A stretch of 18,334 nucleotides of DNA from Clostridia bacterium. Lineage in GTDB: Bacteria; Bacillota_A; Clostridia; TANB77; CAG-508. A program made the position numbers and the translations under genes. The notes below the pieces were generated by a model, which saw only the letters and a list, made by a program, of their open reading frames with translations, had not been told where the DNA came from and did no database searches. Below are positions 1 to 7,486 of this stretch, piece after piece. How positions within the stretch are numbered: the stretch's first letter is position 1; the number at the start of each line of letters is the position of its first letter. The DNA lies in assembly GCA_017621295.1 (NCBI GenBank), contig JAGATI010000003.1:1-18334 (forward strand), in the 5' to 3' direction.

Positions 1-19
1 AAAATTAAAATTTTAAATT
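1..19 (+). repeat. A/T-only leader repeat, copy 1
   Basis: The 19 bases directly before the first gene (AAAATTAAAATTTTAAATT) recur almost unchanged before two other family genes (593-610 and 16687-16706). The core AAAATTTT is palindromic. Because copies 2 and 3 each sit between two DUF285 genes, another family member probably lies just outside the window on the left (inference). It may act as a translation leader, since no Shine-Dalgarno motif is present. Confidence 0.55.
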
Positions 20-583
20 ATGTTACATATAAATGAATTTCTAGTCAATAAGAAGATAAACAAGAAGATAGATCAATATCAATATCATCCTAATACAAAA
101 GAAGAGTTGATTGATAATATAAATGAAATAATACATAAAGACAATTCAAACATATATTCAAACCATATATATAATTTAAATTGTATTGATACTAGTGCTA
201 TAACTGATATGTCTTATTTATTTTGTTTAAATAAGATATCAAATTATGCAGAATATTTTGACATATCTGAATGGAATGTACATAATGTCAATAATATGTT
301 AAAAATGTTTGCTTATTCTGATAAATTTAATTGCAATATAAGTAATTGGGATGTAAGTAATGTGCAGGATATGAATTGTATGTTTGAAGGTTGTAAAAAA
401 TTTAATCAAGATATAAGTGGTTGGGATGTAGGTAATGTTACAAACATGCAAGGTATGTTTTATGAATGTTATAATTTCAATCAAGATTTGAATAATTGGA
501 ATGTAAGTAAAGTTAAAGATATGCGTCATATGTTTAGTGAATGTAGAAGATTAAAAAATACACCAACATGGTATAAAGAATAA
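20..583 (+). CDS. DUF285/BspA-like repeat protein A (187 aa)
   Basis: This is the shortest of the eight family members. Residues 1-18 form the shared leader MLHINEFLVNKKINKKID. Residues 20-45 hold the shared Y-x-P-x-T-K-x-E-L helix, and LNCIDTSAITDMSYLF is the capping half-repeat. About four 25-residue repeats follow, of the type F-N-x-D-[IL]-x-x-W-[DN]-V-x-x-V-x-x-M-x-x-M-F-x-x-C, and the protein ends NTPTWYKE, an ending almost shared with gene B. The repeats match the DUF285 (PF03382) / TIGR02167 surface-repeat pattern known from Mycoplasma, Listeria and BspA-like proteins. Unlike those, there is no signal peptide, lipobox or cell-wall anchor, so the protein is cytoplasmic or virion-borne. 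The start follows the conserved A/T leader and is shared to the base with genes B and G. The precise function is unknown. Confidence 0.9.
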   Translation: MLHINEFLVNKKINKKIDQYQYHPNTKEELIDNINEIIHKDNSNIYSNHIYNLNCIDTSAITDMSYLFCLNKISNYAEYFDISEWNVHNVNNMLKMFAYSDKFNCNISNWDVSNVQDMNCMFEGCKKFNQDISGWDVGNVTNMQGMFYECYNFNQDLNNWNVSKVKDMRHMFSECRRLKNTPTWYKE

Positions 584-592
584 AACATACAT

Positions 593-610
593 AAAAATTA
601 AAATTTTAAT
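593..610 (+). repeat. A/T-only leader repeat, copy 2
   Basis: AAAAATTAAAATTTTAAT sits in the junction between genes A and B, matching the sequences at 1-19 and 16687-16706. The junction as a whole (stop, a few A/C-rich bases, this element, then the conserved ATGTTACATATAAATG start) closely resembles the gene F-G junction, which suggests the units were duplicated together with their spacer. Confidence 0.55.
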
Positions 611-614
611 GATC

Positions 615-1622
615 ATGTTACATATAAATGAATTTCTTATCAACAAGAAGATAAAGTCTACAATAAGACAAAATAACTATAAGTATTTTCCTAAGACAAA
701 GAATGAGCTGAAAGTAGTTATAGCACAATTGTTGAAAAATAATGAATATGACTTAAATTGCATTGATGTAAGTAATATTGATAATATGGAAGATTTATTT
801 ATTGACTTTACATATGACGATTCATATAAAAATATGGATATCAGTAATTGGGATGTGTCTAATGTTAAGAATATGAATGGTATGTTTTATAAATGTACTC
901 AATTTAATGGAGACTTATCAAATTGGAATGTAAGCAATGTAAAGAGCATGAGTAATATGTTTATTGAATGTTATTCATTTGAAGGCAAGGGATTGAATAA
1001 TTGGAATGTGAGTAATGTTAAAGACATGTCTAATATGTTTGATAGTTGTGAAAGATTTAATGAACCAATAGGGAATTGGGATGTAAGTAATGTTAGAAAT
1101 ATGGAAGGTATGTTTCAAAGTTGTGAAAATTTCAATCAGTCATTAAATAAATGGAATGTAAGCAATGTTAAAAATATGTCGTATATGTTTAATAATTGTA
1201 CTAAGTTCAATAAGTCCTTAAAAAAATGGAATATGTCAAATGTCAATAATGTAAAACGTATGTTTGAAGGTTGTGAATCTTTCAATCAAGACTTAAATAA
1301 CTGGAATCTTAGTAATGTAAAATCTCTATTTATGATGTTTGCTAATTGTAAGTCATTTAATGGTAATGTATTAAATTGGAATGTCAATAATGTTGAATCT
1401 ATGCAAAGTATGTTTTATAAGTGCTTATCATTTGAAGGGAATGGTTTAGATACATGGAATCTAAAAAATTTGAAAAATTTATCTAAAGCATTTATGGGAT
1501 GTGTAAAATTGAATGTTGATTTAGAACATTGGAATATTGACTTAAATAATATACTTGATATGGAGTGTACATTCAATAATTGCTTATCTTTAACAAATAC
1601 ACCAACATGGTATACAGACTAA
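615..1622 (+). CDS. DUF285/BspA-like repeat protein B (335 aa)
   Basis: After the leader (MLHINEFLINKKI) and the YDLNCIDVSNIDNM cap come about ten consecutive 24-26-residue repeats. Some carry the longer F-E-G-[KN]-G-L variant in place of F-N-x-D-L. The last two repeats have drifted (an A-F and a T-F where M-F is usual). The C-terminus NTPTWYTD nearly repeats that of gene A. I place the start at 615 because the DNA from that ATG is almost identical to the starts of genes A and G. An in-frame ATG two codons earlier (609) would add Met-Ile and overlaps the A/T leader. The gene lies 31 bases after gene A and 9 before gene C, so the three are probably cotranscribed. No signal peptide or membrane segment is visible. 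Confidence 0.9.
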   Translation: MLHINEFLINKKIKSTIRQNNYKYFPKTKNELKVVIAQLLKNNEYDLNCIDVSNIDNMEDLFIDFTYDDSYKNMDISNWDVSNVKNMNGMFYKCTQFNGDLSNWNVSNVKSMSNMFIECYSFEGKGLNNWNVSNVKDMSNMFDSCERFNEPIGNWDVSNVRNMEGMFQSCENFNQSLNKWNVSNVKNMSYMFNNCTKFNKSLKKWNMSNVNNVKRMFEGCESFNQDLNNWNLSNVKSLFMMFANCKSFNGNVLNWNVNNVESMQSMFYKCLSFEGNGLDTWNLKNLKNLSKAFMGCVKLNVDLEHWNIDLNNILDMECTFNNCLSLTNTPTWYTD

Positions 1623-1631
1623 TATACACAT

Positions 1632-2357
1632 ATGAAGACAATAAAGGAATTTCTTATAAATAAGAGAATAAAAAACAAAATAGATTCAAGACAAATAAGA
1701 TATACACCAAATACATATGATGAGTTGTTTGATGCAGTAACTGAATTGTTGTATAATGATGAATATGATCTTAATTGTATAGATACATCAAACATTACGG
1801 ATATGCATGATTTGTTTTGTGAACCAAATTTAATTAACATATCCTATAAGGTTGTTGATAATGCTAACAATATTGATGTTAGTAATTGGGATGTCAGCAA
1901 TGTAAAGAATATGCATTCTATGTTCTACAAATGGAGATATGATAAAGTTGAAGGTATAGAAAATTGGGATGTTAGCAATGTAGAAAATATGAGCGGGATG
2001 TTTTCTAAATCAACAATGTTCAATCAAGACTTAAATAATTGGGATGTTAGCAATGTTAAGAATATGAATGCTATGTTTGCCGGTTGCATAAATTTAAATC
2101 AAAATTTTGATAACTGGAATACTGAAAATGTAACAGGTGCAAGATATATGTTTGAAAACTGTGCAGAATTTGAAGGAAATGGATTAGACAAATGGAATAT
2201 GAAAAGTCTTAAGAATGCACTCAGTATGTTTGACTGTTGTGAGAAGCTAAATGTTGACTTATCAAGTTGGCCAAGTATGGACTATTATCTTCATACTGAT
2301 ATGTTTTATAGATGTGATCTTATGAATGCAAAACTATATCCTTCATCAAATAAATAG
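1632..2357 (+). CDS. DUF285/BspA-like repeat protein C (241 aa)
   Basis: The leader is MKTIKEFLINKRIKNKID, the member whose first eight residues look most like the T4 internal-protein targeting peptide (MKTYQEFI). A YTPNTYDEL helix and the LNCIDTSNITDM cap follow, then about six repeats. The first is irregular (M-F-Y-K-W-R-Y-D-K where the Cys usually falls) and the last is degenerate (S-S-W-P-S-M). The tail lacks the T-P-T-W-Y ending and is instead A-K-L-Y-P-S-S-N-K. The stop is TAG, with an in-frame TGA two codons later. It is the last gene of the left-hand cluster, followed by a 193-base non-coding gap. Confidence 0.88.
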   Translation: MKTIKEFLINKRIKNKIDSRQIRYTPNTYDELFDAVTELLYNDEYDLNCIDTSNITDMHDLFCEPNLINISYKVVDNANNIDVSNWDVSNVKNMHSMFYKWRYDKVEGIENWDVSNVENMSGMFSKSTMFNQDLNNWDVSNVKNMNAMFAGCINLNQNFDNWNTENVTGARYMFENCAEFEGNGLDKWNMKSLKNALSMFDCCEKLNVDLSSWPSMDYYLHTDMFYRCDLMNAKLYPSSNK

Positions 2358-2550
2358 AATTTTTGATTTCATTTGTTTTATTATTAATATATAAATAATG
2401 CAGTTGAGATAACTTTATCAAAACATAAGTCATAGTTTGTTCGTTCAATTTTCATATATATGCAAACAATATATATTTGTTTGTATGCATATGTTATATT
2501 GGACGTTTTTTATTTTAGAATATATACAAAAATTATATGACATAACATAA
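2358..2550 (+). other. Non-coding gap before the head module
   Basis: No plausible gene is seen here. A weak 6-bp stem (ATCAAA at 2345-2350 with TTTGAT at 2362-2367) followed by T-rich sequence could be a poor terminator for gene C. A longer imperfect hairpin lies at 2458-2492: ATATGCA and AACAA pair with TTGTT and TGCATAT, with a four-base bulge on the 3' side. A T-rich run follows at 2506-2516. The region must carry the promoter of the head module, but I cannot single one out: TATAAATA at 2390-2397 and TATATTTG at 2472-2479 are both expected by chance in such A+T-rich DNA. Confidence 0.4.
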
Positions 2551-4452
2551 ATGGCAACAAAGAAATGTATGGTATTTGAAACTCTTGGTTCTGTCAAAGG
2601 TATGACAGTAAACGAGAGTGGTGCTGATGGTTTGATGCGTATTTCTGGTGTATTTGGTGTTTGTGGTGTTAAGAATGGAAACAACCGTATATACGACAAA
2701 TCTAATTATGCTAAGATGGTTGAGACATTGCAACGTCAAATACTTTCTGAAGGTTGTCCTGGTGAGCTTGAACATCCAAACAGTATGAATATAGATTTGA
2801 ACAATGTTTCACATAAGATAGAATCTATAGAGATGAACGAGGATGGTACTATTACTGGTACTGTTGTATTGTTAAACACCCGTAAGGGTAAAGATGCTCA
2901 AGCTATGATAGAAGGTGGGCTTCCTCTATATATTAGTTCGCGTGGAGCTGGTTCTATAGATGAATCTGGTCATGTTACTCTATCTACTATTAAGACATAT
3001 GACTTAGTAGGTACTCCAGGATTTTCACAAGCTAAACTTACTCTTAAAAAGAATCAGACATTTGAATCTTTGAATGAATCTTTAGAAGATGGCAACATTA
3101 TGTATGCTATTGTTGAGAATGAAGATGAAGATCCACTTGGACTTGATAGTAAAGATGATAAGAAAAAGAAAGACAATGATGGAGATTCTAAAGAAAGTAA
3201 GAAACATGATGATAAAGATTCTTCTGAAGATGAAAAACCTAAGAAGAAGGATAATTCAGAAGATGAAGATGAAAAATCAAAGAAAAAGGAAAAAGAAAAG
3301 GAAGAAGGTAATGATAAAGAAAAATCAGAACCTAAACCAAAAAAAGAAGAAACAGAAAAAGACAACAAAGATACTGATAAAGTAAACATGGAAGATTTAA
3401 AGAATTCAATTGACAAATTAACAGAACGTATAACTAGTCTTGAAGCTGGAATGCATATTGCTAAGGAATCTCTTAAGTGCAAGAATTCTGAAATACAAGA
3501 ACTTAACAGTCGTTTAGCAGAAAAGGATCGTTCATTGAAATATTTAGAAGAATCAGTATATGATTTGACAAATAGAGTAGATGATCTTTCTCCAGTAGAC
3601 TATGGATTTATTGAACATGCAATTAATGAAAGTGTTGCTGCTGTAAAACGAATCAATGGAGGTAATAATAACATTGACAATATTGATGACATTAAAGAAG
3701 AAATTCTTGATGAAGCATTAGAAAATATTCAAAAATGGGCAACAAAGTCATTACTTCCAAGTATTGAATCTTGGGTAAATGAAGAATATACTCCTGAAAT
3801 AAAAAAATGGGTATGTGAAGACTTTGCTTCTGGTGTTCAGGATTGGATTGTAGAGGAATATTCTGATGAGATTCAAAAGTGGGTATGTGAGGACTTTGCT
3901 CCTAATGTTCAAGAATGGATTTGTGAGGAATTTGCTCCTAATATTGAAGAGTGGATTTGTGAGGAATTTGCTCCTGAAATTGAAGGTTGGGTGAATGAAG
4001 AGTTTGCTCCACAAATTGAAGGATGGATTACTGAGGAATTTGCTCCTGCTAACAATCAACAAGTAAATGAAAATGTTTCTGCTTATATTGAATCACAAAA
4101 GCAAAATAAATATGACAGCATTGATAGAATGCTTACTGCTCTTGAAGAAAGCAAGAACAATGTAGATGTACAGACAGCTTTAGCTTCTCTAAATACAGAC
4201 AAGTATTCTGCTAATCCTATTGTTGAAGGTATGCCAGCAGAATATAAGCCAATGTGGGAGATGTTGAATGAAGAACGTAAAAATGAGATTCTTCGTCAAG
4301 CTCGTGCATATGACTTTACAAAGAAGGGTGTAATGGAATCATTTTGGGCAACCGTAAAGTTTAAAAACAATGAATCAAAACCAGTAAATGAAAACATTCA
4401 ACCTACATATCATAATGCTATCATTAATCAAATGAAGCGTTTACGTCATTAA
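2551..4452 (+). CDS. Prohead protease (T4 gp21-like) fused to scaffold-like repeat tail
   Basis: Residues 1-170 match the T4 gp21 protease (MEROPS S77, herpes-assemblin-like fold). They carry NGNNRIYDK, the GELEHP motif with probable catalytic His75, ISSRGAGS with the nucleophile Ser (129/130), and LVGTPGFS. T4 gp21 is about 210 aa; here 633 aa are present. Residues 190-278 are a Lys/Asp/Glu-rich low-complexity linker, 280-345 look like a coiled coil, and 393-500 are nine exact 12-residue repeats around Trp (type I-E-E-W-I-C-E-E-F-A-P-N). A further 130 residues end in a basic tail. The extension takes the place of a gp22-like scaffold, which is not otherwise seen here. [I/L]-x-E|[A/S/G] sites of the T4 type occur at residues 176, 334, 360, 388, 533 and 559, as expected if the protease clips itself and digests the scaffold during maturation. 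Arg codons are mostly CGT, as in the capsid gene, suggesting high expression. Confidence 0.9.
   Translation: MATKKCMVFETLGSVKGMTVNESGADGLMRISGVFGVCGVKNGNNRIYDKSNYAKMVETLQRQILSEGCPGELEHPNSMNIDLNNVSHKIESIEMNEDGTITGTVVLLNTRKGKDAQAMIEGGLPLYISSRGAGSIDESGHVTLSTIKTYDLVGTPGFSQAKLTLKKNQTFESLNESLEDGNIMYAIVENEDEDPLGLDSKDDKKKKDNDGDSKESKKHDDKDSSEDEKPKKKDNSEDEDEKSKKKEKEKEEGNDKEKSEPKPKKEETEKDNKDTDKVNMEDLKNSIDKLTERITSLEAGMHIAKESLKCKNSEIQELNSRLAEKDRSLKYLEESVYDLTNRVDDLSPVDYGFIEHAINESVAAVKRINGGNNNIDNIDDIKEEILDEALENIQKWATKSLLPSIESWVNEEYTPEIKKWVCEDFASGVQDWIVEEYSDEIQKWVCEDFAPNVQEWICEEFAPNIEEWICEEFAPEIEGWVNEEFAPQIEGWITEEFAPANNQQVNENVSAYIESQKQNKYDSIDRMLTALEESKNNVDVQTALASLNTDKYSANPIVEGMPAEYKPMWEMLNEERKNEILRQARAYDFTKKGVMESFWATVKFKNNESKPVNENIQPTYHNAIINQMKRLRH
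3727..4050 (+). repeat. Nine in-frame 36-bp coding repeats (12-aa Trp repeats)
   Basis: Within the protease-scaffold gene, residues 393-500 are nine units of exactly 12 residues with no insertions. Trp is at unit position 4 throughout. Positions 7-9 are acidic-acidic-aromatic (E-E/D-F/Y) in units 2 to 9; unit 1 is degenerate. Units 5-9 are the most alike in protein and DNA, suggesting recent duplication. The regular period suggests an extended helical or bundle structure, and the copy number could vary by slippage or recombination. Confidence 0.85.
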
Positions 4453-4476
4453 AATATACTTTAATCAATAATATAT

Positions 4477-5331
4477 ATGGTATCATTTCAAGAATATATA
4501 CAAGAAAGCTATGCTTATACAGATGAAGAAATGATGATTGATGAAGGTCTTAAAGATTTTTTTACTAAAGCTGCTGAACTATTCAAAATCAATATGAAGG
4601 GATTTGTTGGTTCATTAAAAAACATATCTAATGAGACAGTAAAAGAATTTTCTGGAATATTGTATAAGGCTTCAAAGTCAGACAACCGTAAGGATAAGCA
4701 AAATGCCAAGGCTGTAGCTGTAGCTTTTGAAGAGACTATTCATGATAAGAAAGTAGAGTCATTCATTAAGCTTGTAGACAATATGAGCAAAAATATAAGC
4801 AAATATGATCCTGTATTTATGCTCAGAACTGCTAGAATGCTTAAGAGCTTATCAAAAGACTTCAATGATAAGAAGGGCATAAAGATTGCTGATGACTTTA
4901 TTGACAAGATTACTAATGACATAAAGGCACAAACACCAAAGTCAATAGATAAAGCTAATAGGGAAATTGAAAGTACAGATAATAAGCTTACAAAAAATTC
5001 ACAAGATCCTGCTACAGAACTACAAAAGAGTGCATCACTTGACATTATATTTCGTGCACTTAAACTTGGATATTTTGAAGTAGACAATAACTTCCCTGGA
5101 ATGAAAGATGCTGTGATTCCAAGCAATTCTAAAGGTGAGACTTATTTATGTACAGGTGATAATGTTCAATATGTGTTTGATCTTGAAAAGATGAACATTA
5201 CAAAAGACGAAATAAATAAGATGTTACGTAGAATGCAAGCAACCAAAACATTAAAATATGTTAGAGTTGCTGGAGCAGCAGAATATAGAGCTAAAGAAAA
5301 AGGTTGGATTATATTGTCTAAAGACAAATAA
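4477..5331 (+). CDS. Probable internal prohead-core protein with capsid-targeting N-terminus
   Basis: The body of this 284-aa protein is not recognised. Its first 11 residues, MVSFQEYIQES, follow the capsid-targeting sequence of T4 internal proteins (MKTYQEFIAEA, cleaved by gp21 after the second Glu): Met, aromatic at 4, Gln-Glu, aromatic, Ile, x, Glu|small. A second consensus site, IDE|G, lies at residues 21-24. Residues 25-185 are rich in charged amphipathic helices, and 190-284 look like a small alpha/beta domain ending in Lys-Asp-Lys. The gene sits between the protease-scaffold and the major capsid gene, where T4 has gene 22. I infer a core or internal protein packaged in the head and processed by the upstream protease. 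It could instead be a second scaffold subunit. The last codons form the first arm of a tandem hairpin block. Confidence 0.7.
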   Translation: MVSFQEYIQESYAYTDEEMMIDEGLKDFFTKAAELFKINMKGFVGSLKNISNETVKEFSGILYKASKSDNRKDKQNAKAVAVAFEETIHDKKVESFIKLVDNMSKNISKYDPVFMLRTARMLKSLSKDFNDKKGIKIADDFIDKITNDIKAQTPKSIDKANREIESTDNKLTKNSQDPATELQKSASLDIIFRALKLGYFEVDNNFPGMKDAVIPSNSKGETYLCTGDNVQYVFDLEKMNITKDEINKMLRRMQATKTLKYVRVAGAAEYRAKEKGWIILSKDK

Positions 5332-5410
5332 AAAGTTTGTCTTATTTAAAGACAAATAAAAAGTTTGTCTTATTTAAAGACAAATAAAAAGTTTGTCTAA
5401 AGACAAATAA
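5320..5410 (+). terminator. Tandem hairpin block, three 28-bp units
   Basis: A 28-bp unit beginning AAAGACAAATAAAAAGTTTG starts at 5320, 5348 and 5376. The third copy lacks the last five bases and is followed by a partial fourth (5399-5410). Each unit contains an 8-bp inverted repeat, AAGACAAA and TTTGTCTT, around a 7-base loop, then a short A/T stretch. The first unit overlaps the stop codon of the core-protein gene. Stacked weak terminators, or a 3'-end stabilising or processing element, are the likely roles. Confidence 0.7.
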
Positions 5411-5475
5411 GTATTTAGCTGGTATATACAATTTAACCAAAAGGTATTTTCTAATTTATTTTTATATAAATTGTT

Positions 5476-5520
5476 GGTGGAGCAATATTGCTCCACCTAA
5501 CATAAATTTTATTTTGAAAA
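5476..5520 (+). terminator. Perfect GGTGGAGC palindrome upstream of capsid gene
   Basis: Positions 5476-5497 are a perfect 22-bp inverted repeat (GGTGGAGCAAT and ATTGCTCCACC), the most G+C-rich spot of this gap. The helix can extend by GTT with AAC across one bulged base, and a T-rich run follows (ATAAATTTTATTTT). It reads as an intrinsic terminator, or as a processing hairpin in the capsid-gene leader. Its arms resemble those of the hairpin after the capsid gene (7487-7510). Confidence 0.65.
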
Positions 5521-5575
5521 CAATCTAATCACTTAAATGTGATCATAACAAAATTATTTCTACATAAAAACTTAA

Positions 5576-7417
5576 ATGTTTATTACAGAAAACAATGGCA
5601 CTGAGATGTGGACCAAAATGTTGAAGGAGAACTTCAATGTTACTGATAATGACAAATTGTCTTGGGTATCTCAATATGCTGCTAACCATGAAATTCATGA
5701 GGCTGCTCTTAGTGGTGCCGCTGTAGCTACACAAGCTGCAACTGTTCCAACTGGACTTCAGCCATCTACAGTACTTCCTGGAGCTAACGGAGTATCTCCT
5801 CTATATGCTACTCCTCTAAATACTGTTGGTATGGGCAATCCTGCTGCTCCTGGACCACTTCCAGTAAATACTACAGCTCCTGGTAATTTTTTCAGTCAGA
5901 CCCCGGGTTCTGGTGATATTCCAGTATCTACACTTCCAATGGCATTGAATGTTGCACTTCTTACTATTGGTCTTGAACTTGTACCTGTAATTCCTGCTAA
6001 GGGTCCTTGGGCTCTTCTTACTTATATGGACTTCCCATATGCTGGTGGTAAGTTAGGTAAGCGTAATGAGGTTGTAGGTCTTGATGGTATTGGCGAAGGT
6101 CGTGAGAATAAGCCACTTTACTTCAAGGTTGTTCTTCCTGGTGATGTTATTGCAGCTCTTCGTAATGAGGTTGCTGAATCTGACTTCATTACATTCACAA
6201 CTACTGATGCTGATGGTAACAAACGTGCTGCTAAGGGTGTATTCAAGAGCTTTGGCCGTATGGATGGTGGTGTAATCATTGAGGTTGCCGAATCTGTACT
6301 TGGTGAAGGTGATACAAAGACTAATATCTCTCTTGCTGAAGTATTTGCTTTTGCTAAGCTAAATGGTGTTGAAGTTGGTGTTGCTAAATTTGCTGATGGT
6401 AAGTATGGTGATGTAACTGTTGTTGATCTTGGTGAAGTTGCTGACGCTACTAAGTTTGCTAAGGTTGACTTTGCACAGACAATGGTTGACTTCATTGATG
6501 GTTTTGCTAACTTTGCTACTGGTAAGAAGGAATCTATGACACGTGCTCAGAATGAGACTGGTACTGGTAACGTTATTGGTCTTCGTCTATTCAGCAAGTG
6601 GATCCAAATGGGTTCTTATGAGGTTACAGGTACTGTTACACGTCAACAGTTACAAGATCTTCCTCTTTATGGTGTAGATGCAGTTGCTAAGGTTATGGAA
6701 GCTATGCAGAATGAAATTACACAGTCAATCAACGCTCGTATTCTTGAGCATGTATTTGCACTTGGTGTAACTAATGCTGTAAATCAACGTAACTTCCAAG
6801 GTGTAGACTTCAACTTACAGATGGGTACATCTGATTTGAATATGTCTAACTCTACAATCAAGCACTACAAAGACATCTATGGTGTTGATCATAAGAATAC
6901 TTGGGGATTCATTAAGAATTCAGAAGTAAACACATCTGCTGAGAACTTACATACACGTCAACGTCGTATTGCATCTCGTGTACTTGGTGCAGCTAACTTA
7001 ATCATGGTTACTGGTCGTCGTGGTCGTGCTACTTGGATTGTAACAAACGCACAAATTGCTACAGCTCTCCAAGATTGCTCTGGTTATGTTGTTGCTCCTA
7101 TGGTCAACAATATGGCACAAGATGGTTCACAAAATCTTTACATGAGTGGTACTCTTGCTGGTCTTAAGGTATATGTTGATCCTTATATGACTTGGGAAGA
7201 TACACGTATTTGTGTTGGACGTAAGGGTAATGGTAATGAGCCTGGAGTGGTATTCATGCCTTACATCTTAGCTGATACTGTAAGCATTACAGCTGAAGGT
7301 ACAATGGCTCCTAAGATGTTGATCAACTCTCGTTATGCTATTGCAGACGCAGGGTTCTTTCCCGAAACTCAGTTCTATACTTTTTCAGTTAACTCACCTG
7401 AGTTCGGTATACTCTAA
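5576..7417 (+). CDS. Major capsid protein, T4 gp23-like
   Basis: This 613-aa protein (T4 gp23 is 521 aa) resembles gp23 in its C-terminal half. The helix M-E-A-M-Q-N-E-I-T-Q-S-I-N-A-R matches the gp23 A-T-E-I-M-L-E-I-N-R segment. The later stretch from G-T-L-A-G-L-K-V-Y-V-D-P-Y to M-L-I-N-S-R-Y-A-I matches the gp23 segment from G-V-L-G-G-K-Y-R-V-Y-I-D-Q-Y to M-G-F-K-T-R-Y-G-I. An N-terminal propeptide is predicted: I-H-E42|A43 fits the gp21-type cleavage rule, and a Pro/Gly/Ala-rich segment follows. All twenty Arg codons are CGT, whereas AGA dominates in the neighbouring non-structural genes, as expected for the most abundant virion protein. The ATG lies in ACTTAAATGT, repeated 40 bases upstream at 5531. 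With terminator-like hairpins on both sides it is probably expressed as its own unit. Confidence 0.93.
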   Translation: MFITENNGTEMWTKMLKENFNVTDNDKLSWVSQYAANHEIHEAALSGAAVATQAATVPTGLQPSTVLPGANGVSPLYATPLNTVGMGNPAAPGPLPVNTTAPGNFFSQTPGSGDIPVSTLPMALNVALLTIGLELVPVIPAKGPWALLTYMDFPYAGGKLGKRNEVVGLDGIGEGRENKPLYFKVVLPGDVIAALRNEVAESDFITFTTTDADGNKRAAKGVFKSFGRMDGGVIIEVAESVLGEGDTKTNISLAEVFAFAKLNGVEVGVAKFADGKYGDVTVVDLGEVADATKFAKVDFAQTMVDFIDGFANFATGKKESMTRAQNETGTGNVIGLRLFSKWIQMGSYEVTGTVTRQQLQDLPLYGVDAVAKVMEAMQNEITQSINARILEHVFALGVTNAVNQRNFQGVDFNLQMGTSDLNMSNSTIKHYKDIYGVDHKNTWGFIKNSEVNTSAENLHTRQRRIASRVLGAANLIMVTGRRGRATWIVTNAQIATALQDCSGYVVAPMVNNMAQDGSQNLYMSGTLAGLKVYVDPYMTWEDTRICVGRKGNGNEPGVVFMPYILADTVSITAEGTMAPKMLINSRYAIADAGFFPETQFYTFSVNSPEFGIL

Positions 7418-7486
7418 AATTTATATAAGGCAAGCTCCTCGCCCTCTATATAAGAGACCAATCAAATTAGTCACTTGGTTGGCCGG

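Noticed and set aside
20..2357. Possible CRISPR array or diversity-generating retroelement target, given the dense repeats.
   Set aside because: The repeats are in-frame protein repeats with diverged bases and no constant spacer pattern. No reverse transcriptase, template repeat or C-type lectin variable region is present.
2390..2397. TATAAATA, the T4 late promoter box, before the head module (also twice at 12547-12560).
   Set aside because: In DNA of this A+T content several exact matches are expected by chance in 18 kb. The copies at 12547-12560 overlap a stop codon and sit too close to the next start.
3089..3385. A Lys/Met-rich + strand frame inside the protease-scaffold gene.
   Set aside because: It is a frame-shifted reading of the GAT/GAA/AAA-rich linker with no independent features.
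3054..3482. Long antisense open frames opposite the protease-scaffold linker and opposite the DUF285 repeats.
   Set aside because: They are by-products of low-complexity and repetitive sense codons. They have Ser/Phe- or Ile/Thr-rich nonsense composition and no leader sequence, and every supported gene is on the + strand.
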